This document shows positions 5,686-13,299 of a stretch of DNA of 20,167 nt, piece after piece (position 1 is the stretch's first letter; each line of letters begins with the position of its first letter). This stretch comes from ZLKRG08 sp051006515 (GTDB taxonomy: Bacteria; Actinomycetota; Actinomycetes; Nanopelagicales; Nanopelagicaceae), in contig JBPCTD010000071.1 in the NCBI GenBank assembly GCA_051006515.1, positions 1 to 20,167 on the forward strand. The letters are read 5' to 3'. The position numbers were made by a program, and so were the translations under genes. Under the pieces are notes generated by a model. That model was not told the DNA's origin and searched no databases. It saw only the letters and a program-made list of their open reading frames with translations.

Positions 5686-7313
5686 TGTCTAAAGATAATC
5701 CGACTAAAGATAATCCTAAAAGCGCAATGAAAACTGAACATACCCACCGTGAAATTCTGATCATCATGGGTGGCTTGATGACTGGGCTTCTCCTTGCCGC
5801 CTTAGATCAAACTATTGTTTCTACTGCCCTAAAGAATATTGTCGAAGAATTTGACGGTTTAAATCATTACACCTGGGTTGTTACGGCTTATCTACTTACT
5901 TCAACTGCTGCGACTCCTTTATACGGCAAGATCTCTGATCTCTATGGTCGTCGTGTAGTTTTTCAGTTTGCCACAATCGTATTTTTAATTGGCTCCGCAC
6001 TTGCTGGTGCTTCGCAGAATATGACGCAGTTAATTGCTACTCGTGCGCTACAAGGACTTGGCGCCGGCGGTTTGATGGCGCTTACTTTCGTAATTATTGG
6101 AGACATTGTTCCGCCACGTGAGCGCGGTAGATATCAGGGTTATTTCGGAGCTGTTTGGGGTCTTTCTTCTGTAGCTGGTCCGCTACTTGGTGGCTACTTC
6201 TCTGATCATGCCAACATTCTAGGAATTACCGGCTGGCGTTGGATTTTCTACATCAATATTCCGTTTGGTTTGCTCTCATTAGTTGTCACTTCTGCCGTTC
6301 TACACATTCCAAAAGTTAAACGCGAGCACTCCATTGATTATCTAGGTGCTATTTTGCTAGTCGGTTCAGTTGTACCTATTCTCTTGACTCTCTCGGTTTA
6401 TGGGCCAGAACATGGCTGGAAAGATAGCCGCACCATTCTTTATCTGGTAATTGGCTTGATAATCGCAGCGCTCTTTGTGATGCAGGAAAAGCGCGCTAAA
6501 GAACCAATCTTGCCGCTACATTTATTCAAGAATCACACATTCAATATAACTTCACTTCTTGGTGCAGTAATTGGTGCTGGCATGTTCGGTGCCATCGTGA
6601 TGTTACCTCTTTACATGCAGGTCGTTAAGGGTTACACCGCATCAGATGCTGGCATTAAATTGATTCCGTTGATGCTTGGAATCTTAACCATGTCAATTTT
6701 CAGCGGTAAATCAATTTCAAAACATGGTCATTACAAGCGCTTTCCATTGACTGGAACTGCACTTATGACACTTGGATTATTACTAATGACAAGGCTCGAA
6801 ATTAATACTCCCTATTGGCAAGTAGCGCTAAACGCTGTCTTAATTGGAATGGGCCTTGGACTTTCTATGCAAACCATTGTGATTGCCCTGCAGAACTCAG
6901 TTGATATGCGCGATATGGGAGTAGCTACTTCATCCAATACCTTCTTCCGCTCGCTAGGTGCAGTATTTGGAACTGCGCTATTTGGTTCGATTCTCACCAA
7001 CCGCATCGGACATTATCTACAGCAAGGATTCGTTGATCTGGCAAGTAAGAATCCAGATCTAGCCGCTAACTTTGATTCTGGAAAAATCCAGACACTTACA
7101 AACAATTCAGCACTCATTAAAACTTTGCCGGCAGAAGTTCAAACTACGGTGCTGCAAGCATTCGTTAACTCATTCCATGTGGTCTTCTATGCCGCAGCTC
7201 CAGTCACGCTTCTAGGTTTTGCTTTAGCGATGGCGCTTAAAGAACTTCCACTTCGTACCAATGAGGATTACAAAAAAGCCAAGGAAGATGCAGCGGGCGA
7301 ACAATTCAGTTAA
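5685..7313 (+). CDS. MFS drug/solute exporter, DHA2 (EmrB/QacA) family, 14 helices
   Basis: A 542-aa proton-driven exporter of the DHA2 branch of the major facilitator superfamily, in the cytoplasmic membrane. About 14 hydrophobic segments are visible. Motif D1 LDQTIVSTAL lies at 40-49 in helix 1 with the membrane Asp41, motif A GKISDLYGRR at 81-90 between helices 2 and 3, RALQGLGAGG with the motif-B Arg in helix 4, and motif C-like GAVWGLSSVAGPLLGGYFSD in helix 5. The WRWIFYINIPFG stretch after helix 5 is typical of EmrB-like proteins. A long loop near the C-terminus (about 440-485) precedes the last helix, as is usual. The cytoplasmic tails are charged. Its 3' end overlaps the next MFS gene. 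Substrate cannot be read from the sequence; multidrug or small-metabolite efflux is the family role. Confidence 0.93.
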   Translation: MSKDNPTKDNPKSAMKTEHTHREILIIMGGLMTGLLLAALDQTIVSTALKNIVEEFDGLNHYTWVVTAYLLTSTAATPLYGKISDLYGRRVVFQFATIVFLIGSALAGASQNMTQLIATRALQGLGAGGLMALTFVIIGDIVPPRERGRYQGYFGAVWGLSSVAGPLLGGYFSDHANILGITGWRWIFYINIPFGLLSLVVTSAVLHIPKVKREHSIDYLGAILLVGSVVPILLTLSVYGPEHGWKDSRTILYLVIGLIIAALFVMQEKRAKEPILPLHLFKNHTFNITSLLGAVIGAGMFGAIVMLPLYMQVVKGYTASDAGIKLIPLMLGILTMSIFSGKSISKHGHYKRFPLTGTALMTLGLLLMTRLEINTPYWQVALNAVLIGMGLGLSMQTIVIALQNSVDMRDMGVATSSNTFFRSLGAVFGTALFGSILTNRIGHYLQQGFVDLASKNPDLAANFDSGKIQTLTNNSALIKTLPAEVQTTVLQAFVNSFHVVFYAAAPVTLLGFALAMALKELPLRTNEDYKKAKEDAAGEQFS

Positions 7314-8493
7314 GACGCTAGAAACCTGGCGACTATTACCTAAAGAGGTTCAGACTTTAATTGTTGCCTCTTTCTTTGTAGCAGTTGGTTTTGGCGTCAT
7401 CGTTCCAGCAATTCCTATTTATTCACGTTCATTTGGGGTAAGTGCGGCTGCAGTTGGTTTTGTCGTCTCTACCTTTGCCATCATGCGCTTTATTAGCGGC
7501 CTCTTTTCAGGCAAATTGGTAAATAGATTCGGTGAACGCCATGTTTTTTCAGTCGGCGTCTTAATGGTGGCAATCTCGGCATTTCTATCAGGAATAGCGG
7601 AGAATTATTGGCAACTGCTTACCTTTCGAACCGCTGGCGGCTTGGGTTCTTCTATGTTCTCGGTTGCTGCTAGCTCTGTAATTTTTAAATCTATCTCACC
7701 TGAATTACGCGGTCGTGCACAATCTATATATAACGGAACTTTCTTAATTGGCGCTGTCGCCGGACCTGCAATCGGTGGCACTTTGATGAGTATCTCTTTG
7801 CGCGCACCATTCTTCGGTTATTCAATAATGCTTTTAATCAGCGGTTCTATTGCATATAGATATTTGAAAGCATCTCATCTTCAACCAGAGAATAATAAAG
7901 CTGACGAAATGTCCATCAAGGATGCGTTAAAGCTTCCAGCATTTAGAATCGCATTTGTAACTTCATTTATGTTTGGTTTAGCTATTTTGGGTCCGCGTTT
8001 ATCAATTATCCCGCTCTTTGTAGTCGAAGAGCTAAAGGGCAGCAATACTTTAGTTGGTTTTGTTTACACCCTTGCCGCTTTAATTCAAGGAACTTTCTTG
8101 ATGCGCGCTGGGCGATTATCAGATCATCGCGGCCGACGGTTTGTACTAAAGATGGGATCTTCTATCACTTGGCTAGGTCTGGCCATGTTCCTATTTGCTG
8201 GACACAAATCTGTTTTTATCATTGCAATGATGGTTATTGGATTTGGTACGGCATTTTTATCTACTACTCCATCAGCAATCGTGGCTGATGTGATTACCGG
8301 TAAAAGCGGCAAAGTTATTGGTTTCTTTCAAATGGCTGGAGATGCCGGAATGATTGTCGGGCCGATCTTAAGTGGCTTTCTAGCTGATGCTTATAGCTTT
8401 GAAGCGGCATTTGCCGCCACGCTAGCTATCTATTCGATAACAGTATTACTAGCGTGGCGGTTGCCTGAGACTTTAGTCGCGACGGAGGATTGA
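7288..8493 (+). CDS. MFS transporter, DHA1-like, 12 helices
   Basis: A second major facilitator transporter of about 401 aa with 12 hydrophobic segments, resembling the DHA1 (12-TM) exporters. Motif A appears as GKLVNRFGERH between helices 2 and 3 and again in the second half as GRLSDHRGRR. FRTAGGLGSSMFSVAASSVIF gives the helix-4 motif, and NGTFLIGAVAGPAIGG the motif-C (antiporter) helix 5. GFFQMAGDAGMIVGPILSGF is the second-half counterpart. Two starts are possible: ATG at 7261 (53-nt overlap with the upstream gene) or ATG at 7288 (26-nt overlap, with AAGGA very close upstream). I prefer 7288. Either way it is translationally coupled to the DHA2 gene. Its last 21 bp overlap, tail to tail, the BI-1 gene on the other strand. 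Substrate unknown. Confidence 0.9.
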   Translation: MQRANNSVKTLETWRLLPKEVQTLIVASFFVAVGFGVIVPAIPIYSRSFGVSAAAVGFVVSTFAIMRFISGLFSGKLVNRFGERHVFSVGVLMVAISAFLSGIAENYWQLLTFRTAGGLGSSMFSVAASSVIFKSISPELRGRAQSIYNGTFLIGAVAGPAIGGTLMSISLRAPFFGYSIMLLISGSIAYRYLKASHLQPENNKADEMSIKDALKLPAFRIAFVTSFMFGLAILGPRLSIIPLFVVEELKGSNTLVGFVYTLAALIQGTFLMRAGRLSDHRGRRFVLKMGSSITWLGLAMFLFAGHKSVFIIAMMVIGFGTAFLSTTPSAIVADVITGKSGKVIGFFQMAGDAGMIVGPILSGFLADAYSFEAAFAATLAIYSITVLLAWRLPETLVATED

Positions 8494-9276
8494 AAGAAGT
8501 CGCAATACCTCTAAGTAAAGCCAGATTACGGAGACCATCATTCCGAAACCTACGCGCCAAGATTCTTGTTGTGGCACGCCAACTGCAACTGCTTTTGCGG
8601 CCTGATCAAAATCCATTGCTAAGAAGAAGGTAGCAAGGCCAACGCCAAATAGCGCAACAAATGGACCAAAAGTTCCGTTAAAAATAAAGTTACCACCAAA
8701 AATATTGATGACACCTAATACCAAGTAACCGATGATTGCAGCGAATGCAAACTTAGTTGCACGTGCAGTGATTCGAATACGTCCGGTGCGATATGCAAAT
8801 AGCACACCGACGAATGCACCTGCTGTTGCAAGTAGCGCTTGGCTTACGATTCCTGGATAGCTGGCTTCATAAACTCTTGAGATTGTGCCAAGAACAATTC
8901 CTTGCAAACCTGCATAAACCAAAATTAATGCTGGTCTAACTTTTCTGGAAAATGCAATTACCATTCCAAGTACTAGTGCAACTACAAAGCTACCAAGTAG
9001 CACTGCGCCACCTAAAGCAACTTGCCAAGCAAATGCTGAGGTAATTACCAAAAGACCAAAGAGCATCGCGGTACGAGTTACTACATCGTCCATTGTCATG
9101 CGACCGGTCTGCAATGAAGATGCAGCAGGTGCGTTATAAAGATCTTCTAACTCTTTGCCTTCGACTGCGTCGTAGCTGGTGCTGTAACCAGTTCGGCCAA
9201 CATTCGGATTTCCCATTGATGCATAGCCGCGGCCATTACGTCCGTAGCGGCTAAGGATTGGGTTACTGCTCTCCAT
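8473..9276 (-). CDS. Bax inhibitor-1/YccA family membrane protein
   Basis: A 267-aa multipass membrane protein of the TMBIM / Bax inhibitor-1 superfamily. A long hydrophilic N-terminal tail (about 1-60), rich in Gly, Tyr, Asn, and Ser, is followed by MTMDDVVTRTA and about seven helices. YAGLQGIVLGTISRVYE, the TKFAFAAIIGYLVLGV segment and AMDFDQAAKAVAVGVPQQESWRVGFGM are landmarks of the actinobacterial members, where Asp residues of the last helices form the proposed pH-sensing calcium-leak site in BsYetJ-type homologues. The start is firm: ATG at 9276 has AAAGGAG 6 nt upstream, the best-spaced Shine-Dalgarno in the window. It converges on the second MFS gene with a 21-bp overlap. The physiological role in bacteria remains poorly defined; proton-gated ion leak is inferred from the family. 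Confidence 0.92.
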   Translation of the reverse strand: MESSNPILSRYGRNGRGYASMGNPNVGRTGYSTSYDAVEGKELEDLYNAPAASSLQTGRMTMDDVVTRTAMLFGLLVITSAFAWQVALGGAVLLGSFVVALVLGMVIAFSRKVRPALILVYAGLQGIVLGTISRVYEASYPGIVSQALLATAGAFVGVLFAYRTGRIRITARATKFAFAAIIGYLVLGVINIFGGNFIFNGTFGPFVALFGVGLATFFLAMDFDQAAKAVAVGVPQQESWRVGFGMMVSVIWLYLEVLRLLSILRRD

Positions 9277-9340
9277 TTGTAACTCCTTTTAGAGCTTTTT
9301 TGTTTATTCCTGGTGGAATCGTTAGATGCCCCGACACCGT

Positions 9341-9373
9341 AAAAACACTCTTTGAAAGCTACTTATTCCAAAG
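9341..9373 (-). terminator. Weak intrinsic terminator after the tRNA gene
   Basis: On the minus strand, 7 nt after the tRNA CCA end, CTTTGGAA (9373-9366) pairs with TTTCAAAG (9357-9350) to give an 8-bp stem with one G-U pair and an 8-nt loop. A T5 run (9345-9341) follows after AGTG. The stem is AT-rich, so it is a modest terminator. It is the only terminator-like structure at the end of the long mfd-to-tRNA run. Confidence 0.45.
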
Positions 9374-9380
9374 CCGTTTA

Positions 9381-9456
9381 TGGTGCCCTTGGTGGGGGTC
9401 GAACCCACACTGGAAGGATTTTAAGTCCTCTGCCTCTGCCGTTGGGCTACAAGGGC
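9381..9456 (-). tRNA. tRNA with UAA anticodon (Leu by codon), short variable loop
   Basis: A complete tRNA fold, 76 nt with an encoded CCA. The acceptor stem is GCCCTTG / CAAGGGC (7 perfect pairs) with discriminator A73. The D-arm has a GCC/GGC stem and GG in the loop, with one nucleotide more than I can place in standard numbering. The anticodon arm GAGGA-CTTAAAA-TCCTT gives anticodon TAA (9423-9421), which reads UUA leucine codons. The T-arm is GTGGG-TTCGACC-CCCAC. The variable region is only CCAGT (5 nt), a class I shape, whereas bacterial tRNA-Leu normally has a long class II variable arm. A73 and the anticodon agree with leucine, but the charging identity is therefore not certain. It begins 1 nt after the udgB stop and is probably processed from the same transcript. 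Confidence 0.9.
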
Positions 9457-9457
9457 G

Positions 9458-10180
9458 CTATATCAACTGCGCAAATCTACCTGCTTTTTTGAGCGCAGAA
9501 TCCAACATCCCTTCGGTCAATTTGCCGGTAAAGGTGTTCTGCTGGCTTGGGTGGTAGCTGCACATTATTAAATACTTCACACCCTGGTGTTCATATTTGA
9601 TCTCAACGCCATGTCCGAAAGTGCTCTTTGGAATTACATGTCCCCGCAACTTCAAATTCTTGATGAGGGCATCAAATGCAAATTTACCCAAAACCACATA
9701 TGCGCGGACTGTATCCATTGTTAAATCAAGTTCAGTATGTAGCCAATGCGAGCAGGTGTCGCGCTCTTCATTATTTGGCTTGTTATCTGGTGGTGCGCAG
9801 CGAACCGCACAAATGATTCGGGTGCCTTTTAACTTTTGACCGTCATCGCGTGAAGTGCTGGTAGAAATTTTTGCAATGCCAATTCGATGCAATGAACCAA
9901 ATAACCAATCACCGGAAGAATCTCCAGTGAAGATGCGACCAGTTCGATTTGCGCCATGTGCGCCTGGCGCTAAGCCAACAATTAATAACTTCGGTTTCTC
10001 TGCACCAAAACCAGGTACCGCTTTACCCCAATACTCTTGATCTTGATATGACTTACGCTTTGTTACTGCAACCTCTTCGCGCCATTCAACAAGCCTTGGG
10101 CACTTTTTGCATTTAACAATTGCTAATTCAAGTTCAGCCAAAGTTCTAATTTTGATTGCCAAGGCTCCACGCAATTCCAT
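9458..10180 (-). CDS. udgB: Family 5 uracil-DNA glycosylase (UdgB)
   Basis: A 240-aa Fe-S uracil-DNA glycosylase of family 5, which removes uracil (and in this family also hypoxanthine and other deaminated bases) from DNA to start base excision repair. The N-terminal region has CKKCPRLVEWREEVA with Cys24 and Cys27; with Cys128 (AVRCAPPDNKP) and Cys143 (DTCSHW) these form the [4Fe-4S] ligand set. EYWGKAVPGFG and motif 1 GLAPGAHGANRTGRIFTG (from 69) lack the polar catalytic residue used by family 1 enzymes, as expected for UdgB. The C-terminal motif is SYHPSQQNTFTGKL (from 208). The ATG at 10180 overlaps the ppx 3' end by 35 nt; in-frame TTG codons just downstream are alternative starts. The stop is 1 nt from the tRNA. 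Useful in an AT-rich genome facing cytosine deamination; that link is inference. Confidence 0.94.
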   Translation of the reverse strand: MELRGALAIKIRTLAELELAIVKCKKCPRLVEWREEVAVTKRKSYQDQEYWGKAVPGFGAEKPKLLIVGLAPGAHGANRTGRIFTGDSSGDWLFGSLHRIGIAKISTSTSRDDGQKLKGTRIICAVRCAPPDNKPNNEERDTCSHWLHTELDLTMDTVRAYVVLGKFAFDALIKNLKLRGHVIPKSTFGHGVEIKYEHQGVKYLIMCSYHPSQQNTFTGKLTEGMLDSALKKAGRFAQLI

Positions 10181-11063
10181 CCAAAATATCGGATTCGCTG
10201 GCGATAAATTCTTTTACTCCAGTTGCTTTGATAATTTCATCAAGCACCAACGAACCTGCACCAATTACATCGACTCTGCCAGGATGCATATAGCCAAGTG
10301 CAGCGCGTTCTGATCTGGTCATCTTTAAAAACATCTCTGAAACTTCATGAGTTTGCGCTGCGGAGATACGAGATAAATGAATTGAATAACGATCGTATTG
10401 TGGAAGAGCAAGCGCTGCCGCTGCCACTGTTGTTGCAGTACCAGCAACAGCTACTAATGATTTTGCAGCGCGAATATCTACGACTTCAGCTGCGGTTGCA
10501 ATAGCGCTTTGAATATCAGCTCTCGCTGCATTAATTTCAGTTGCAGAAGCTGGGTCATTAGAGAAATGGCGCTCGGTCATACGTACACAACCGATATTTA
10601 CACTGCGCGCTGCGATAACTGATCTATTTCCCAATACAAATTCCGTAGAACCGCCGCCAATATCTACGACTAAAAATGGTGCCAGAGAATCAGGCAACTC
10701 TTTTGTAGCACCCATAAATGAAAGATGCGCTTCTTCTTCGCCGCTAATTACCTCTGGCTCAATGCCCAATCGTTCTATAACGCCACTAATAAATAATTCG
10801 CGATTCGTGGCATCTCTAGTTGCACTTGTTGCACAGAATCTAATTCGTTCGACGCCTCTGCGTGAAATTTCTGAGGCATATTTATCAACTGCTGCCAAAG
10901 TCCGTTCGATGGCATCGGGATGAAACTGGCCAGATTTATCGACACCTTGTCCCAAGCGAACAATTTCCATATCCCGTGAAACTTCATGAAAATTAGCACC
11001 ACTTACATCTGCAATTAATAATCTAATTGAATTAGTACCGCAATCGATCGCTGCTACTCGCAT
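10146..11063 (-). CDS. Ppx/GppA family exopolyphosphatase / pppGpp phosphatase
   Basis: A 305-aa member of the Ppx/GppA phosphatases of the ASKHA fold, which hydrolyse terminal phosphates of polyphosphate and/or convert pppGpp to ppGpp in the cytoplasm. The first phosphate loop is AAIDCGTNSIRLLIAD (from about 4). A second block, RFCATSATRDATNR (75-88), precedes EVISGEEEAHLSFMG, which contains the catalytic Glu region, and the second phosphate loop VVDIGGGSTEF (132-142). The C-terminal half carries VAGTATTVAA and HPGRVDVIGAGSLVL. It is the short form without the HD-like C-terminal domain of E. coli Ppx, like the actinobacterial Ppx1/Ppx2 proteins. I chose ATG at 11063; GTG at 11081 is possible. 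It overlaps the DUF501 3' end by 10 nt and udgB by 35 nt. Polyphosphate versus pppGpp preference cannot be read from the sequence. Confidence 0.93.
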   Translation of the reverse strand: MRVAAIDCGTNSIRLLIADVSGANFHEVSRDMEIVRLGQGVDKSGQFHPDAIERTLAAVDKYASEISRRGVERIRFCATSATRDATNRELFISGVIERLGIEPEVISGEEEAHLSFMGATKELPDSLAPFLVVDIGGGSTEFVLGNRSVIAARSVNIGCVRMTERHFSNDPASATEINAARADIQSAIATAAEVVDIRAAKSLVAVAGTATTVAAAALALPQYDRYSIHLSRISAAQTHEVSEMFLKMTRSERAALGYMHPGRVDVIGAGSLVLDEIIKATGVKEFIASESDILDGIAWSLGNQN

Positions 11064-11557
11064 GGATTGTCTAACCACCACTTTGGTAATTTAGCTAAAG
11101 CTTCATCTCCCAGAGGGTTTACACCTGGTTCTGTAGATAAAGAATGCGCAACTAAAGAATGTAAACACTTAACACGTTCTGGCATCCCGCCTGCACTGAT
11201 GCCATCAATCTCCGGGACTGAGATCTCAAGTTCTTTAGCAAGCACATTTCGCTCCGCTAAATAGTCTTCGTGAGCTGCAGCGTATTCACCTGCAAGTTCT
11301 GGATCAATTTGTAAACGATCATTCATCTCTTGCATTAAGCCGCCATTTTCCAAAGTAGAAATTGCGCCAGTTAACTTTGGACAAGTTGCGTAATAAAGTG
11401 TTGGAAAAGGCGTGCCATCATTTAGCCGTGGCGGAGTTTTAATTACTGCTGGTTTTCCACATGGACAACGATATGAAATTTCATGTACATCTCTAGGGTC
11501 ACGCTGTAACTGTCGGCCAATACAAGCTAGATCCGCCTCTGTGGGGAAGCGCTCCAT
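11054..11557 (-). CDS. DUF501 domain-containing protein
   Basis: A 167-aa soluble protein of the DUF501 family, common in actinobacteria and of unknown function. Family landmarks are RQLQRDPRDVHEISYRCPCGKPAVIKTPPRL (split here as residues about 16-44), GTPFPTLYYATCPKL (48-62), the acidic helix around EYAAAHEDYLAERN, and the C-terminal GGMPERVKCLHSLVAHSLS followed by GVNPLGDEAL. Cys31, Cys33, Cys59 and a CLH motif near the C-terminus suggest a possible metal site, which is my inference. The start overlaps the ftsB stop (TAATG), and its 3' end overlaps ppx. This tight order eno-ftsB-DUF501-ppx is the conserved actinobacterial arrangement, so it is probably co-translated with both neighbours. 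Confidence 0.9.
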   Translation of the reverse strand: MERFPTEADLACIGRQLQRDPRDVHEISYRCPCGKPAVIKTPPRLNDGTPFPTLYYATCPKLTGAISTLENGGLMQEMNDRLQIDPELAGEYAAAHEDYLAERNVLAKELEISVPEIDGISAGGMPERVKCLHSLVAHSLSTEPGVNPLGDEALAKLPKWWLDNPCE

Positions 11558-11970
11558 TACTTATCTTTTCCTGATTCGGTAATCGTGGCAATCAATCTGG
11601 AATACCAAGGAACGCCAGATGGAATATTTGATGCGACTTGATTGGAATTGTCTTCGCCTTCTAAAGTCACAGGATTTGTCAGAATGTATTGGCGTTCACC
11701 CGGTAATACGAAATGCAACCTACTTCTTGCCTGCGACTTAATGTAATTTGGATCATTCCAAAGTTCTAACTCTTTACGTGCCTCTTCCAAAGCAGTTTGA
11801 TTTGCTTTTACTTGCGCACTTAACAAATTAATCTGTGCACGTTGCGCAAAATATTTCTGCAATGGTGAGCCAAGTAGTAGCACTAAAGTAAAAGAGACAG
11901 TAGCTACCATAAGAAAACGAGATGCTTTATCTACTCGCTTTCTGCGATAGCTGCTCCTTCTACGAGACAA
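11557..11970 (-). CDS. FtsB/DivIC-like septum formation initiator protein
   Basis: A 137-aa bitopic membrane protein of the FtsB/DivIC family, part of the cell-division complex that links FtsQ and FtsL to septal peptidoglycan synthesis. A strongly basic cytoplasmic N-terminus (SRRRSSYRRKR) is followed by one transmembrane helix (about 19-35), a coiled coil (about 40-70, rich in Ala, Glu, Gln, and Leu heptads), and the family signature WNDPNYIKSQARSRLHFVLPGE (71-92), here split by its conserved Pro and Gly. The C-terminal 40 residues are low in structure. The start is TTG at 11970 with AAAGG 6 nt upstream, 9 nt after the eno stop; there is no better start ahead of the basic tail. Linkage to eno and DUF501 is as in other actinobacteria. 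Confidence 0.92.
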   Translation of the reverse strand: MSRRRSSYRRKRVDKASRFLMVATVSFTLVLLLGSPLQKYFAQRAQINLLSAQVKANQTALEEARKELELWNDPNYIKSQARSRLHFVLPGERQYILTNPVTLEGEDNSNQVASNIPSGVPWYSRLIATITESGKDK

Positions 11971-11979
11971 CTTGAACCT

Positions 11980-13257
11980 TTAGCCCTTAAAGCGAGGAAA
12001 TGCGCCGCGACCTGCATAGCGCGCACCTTCGGCGAGTTCATCTTCGATGCGAAGTAATTGGTTGTACTTAGCTACACGTTCGCTTCTAGCTGGTGCACCA
12101 GTTTTGATTTGGCCACAATTTGTAGCAACAGCAAGATCAGCGATGGTGACATCTTCAGTTTCGCCTGAGCGATGGCTCATCATGTTGCGATAGCCAGCAC
12201 GATGTGCCAATTCCACTGCATCAAGAGTTTCAGTTAAAGAACCAATTTGATTGACCTTTACCAACATGGCATTTGCAGTTCCTGATGCGATTCCACGTGC
12301 TAAGCGCTCTGGATTTGTAACAAATAAATCATCGCCTACTAATTGAACTTTTCCGCCCAGTTCCTTTGTAATTGCAGCCCAACCATCCCAATCATCTTCA
12401 TTTAATGGATCTTCGATTGAAACCAAGGGATAAGCAGATACTAATTCTGCGTAGTAAGAGATCATCTCTGCAGAAGTTAATTGCTTTCCTTCAAATGCAT
12501 ATTTTCCATTCTCATAAAACTCTGTTGCTGCAACATCCATCGCAAGTGCAATCTCTTTACCTGCTTTGAATCCCGCCAAATCCACTGCTTCTAGGATTAA
12601 ATCTAATGCGGCACGGTTGCTATCTAAATTTGGTGCGAAACCGCCTTCGTCACCAATGCTGGTAGCAAGACCACGCTTCTTTAAAACAGATTTCAATGAG
12701 TGATAAATCTCCGCACCCCAACGAAGTGATTCTTTGAAAGTTTCTGCGCCAATTGGTGCCACCATGAACTCTTGAATATCAACATTGGTATCGGCGTGAG
12801 CACCGCCATTTAAAATGTTCATCATTGGTACTGGCAATACATGTGCATTGTTTCCGCCCACATACTTAAATAGAGATAGGTCTGCATGTTCAGCACTTGC
12901 TTTGGCAACTGCTAATGAAACACCAAGAATTGCGTTTGCGCCTAATTTTGCTTTGTTCTTCGTGCCATCTAAATCGATCATTGTTTCATCAACTAGGCGT
13001 TGATCTTGTGCATCAAGACCGATTACTTCTGGGGCAATTACATCATTAACATTCTTGATGGCTTTTTCTACGCCTTTGCCTAGGTAGCGCTTACCGCCGT
13101 CGCGAAGCTCTACTGCTTCAAATGCGCCGGTAGATGCACCTGAAGGTACTGCTGCTCTAGCCGCTGTTCCATCTTCAAGAAGTACTTCAACTTCAACTGT
13201 TGGATTTCCGCGAGAATCTAGAATTTCTCGTGCACCTAGCGCTTCAATAATTGCCAC
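11980..13257 (-). CDS. eno: Enolase (phosphopyruvate hydratase)
   Basis: A full-length 425-aa enolase that converts 2-phosphoglycerate to phosphoenolpyruvate in glycolysis. The N-terminal domain opens with IEALGAREILDSRGNPTVEV, and the mobile loop SGAST is at 39-43. The TIM barrel holds the Mg ligands Asp241, Glu282 (IEDPLNEDDW), and Asp309 (LVGDDLFVTN). Catalytic Glu204 is in IGDEGGFAPN, and Lys334 in LVKVNQIGS. The substrate loop SHRSGETED is at 361-369. All key residues are present. The start is GTG at 13257, preceded by GGGG 7 nt upstream and an AAAGGA further out. The 42-bp gap from mazG could hold a promoter but I see none convincing. Its product, PEP, is the substrate of the carboxylase encoded at the right-hand end of the window. 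Confidence 0.98.
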   Translation of the reverse strand: MAIIEALGAREILDSRGNPTVEVEVLLEDGTAARAAVPSGASTGAFEAVELRDGGKRYLGKGVEKAIKNVNDVIAPEVIGLDAQDQRLVDETMIDLDGTKNKAKLGANAILGVSLAVAKASAEHADLSLFKYVGGNNAHVLPVPMMNILNGGAHADTNVDIQEFMVAPIGAETFKESLRWGAEIYHSLKSVLKKRGLATSIGDEGGFAPNLDSNRAALDLILEAVDLAGFKAGKEIALAMDVAATEFYENGKYAFEGKQLTSAEMISYYAELVSAYPLVSIEDPLNEDDWDGWAAITKELGGKVQLVGDDLFVTNPERLARGIASGTANAMLVKVNQIGSLTETLDAVELAHRAGYRNMMSHRSGETEDVTIADLAVATNCGQIKTGAPARSERVAKYNQLLRIEDELAEGARYAGRGAFPRFKG

Positions 13258-13299
13258 TTGTTAACCCCAATTTCCTTTAACTAAACCTAAGTTTACATT

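Noticed and set aside
9258..9557. Plus-strand ORF of 99 aa across the tRNA
   Set aside because: It reads through the antisense of the tRNA and the udgB 3' end, has no family features, and is explained by those genes.
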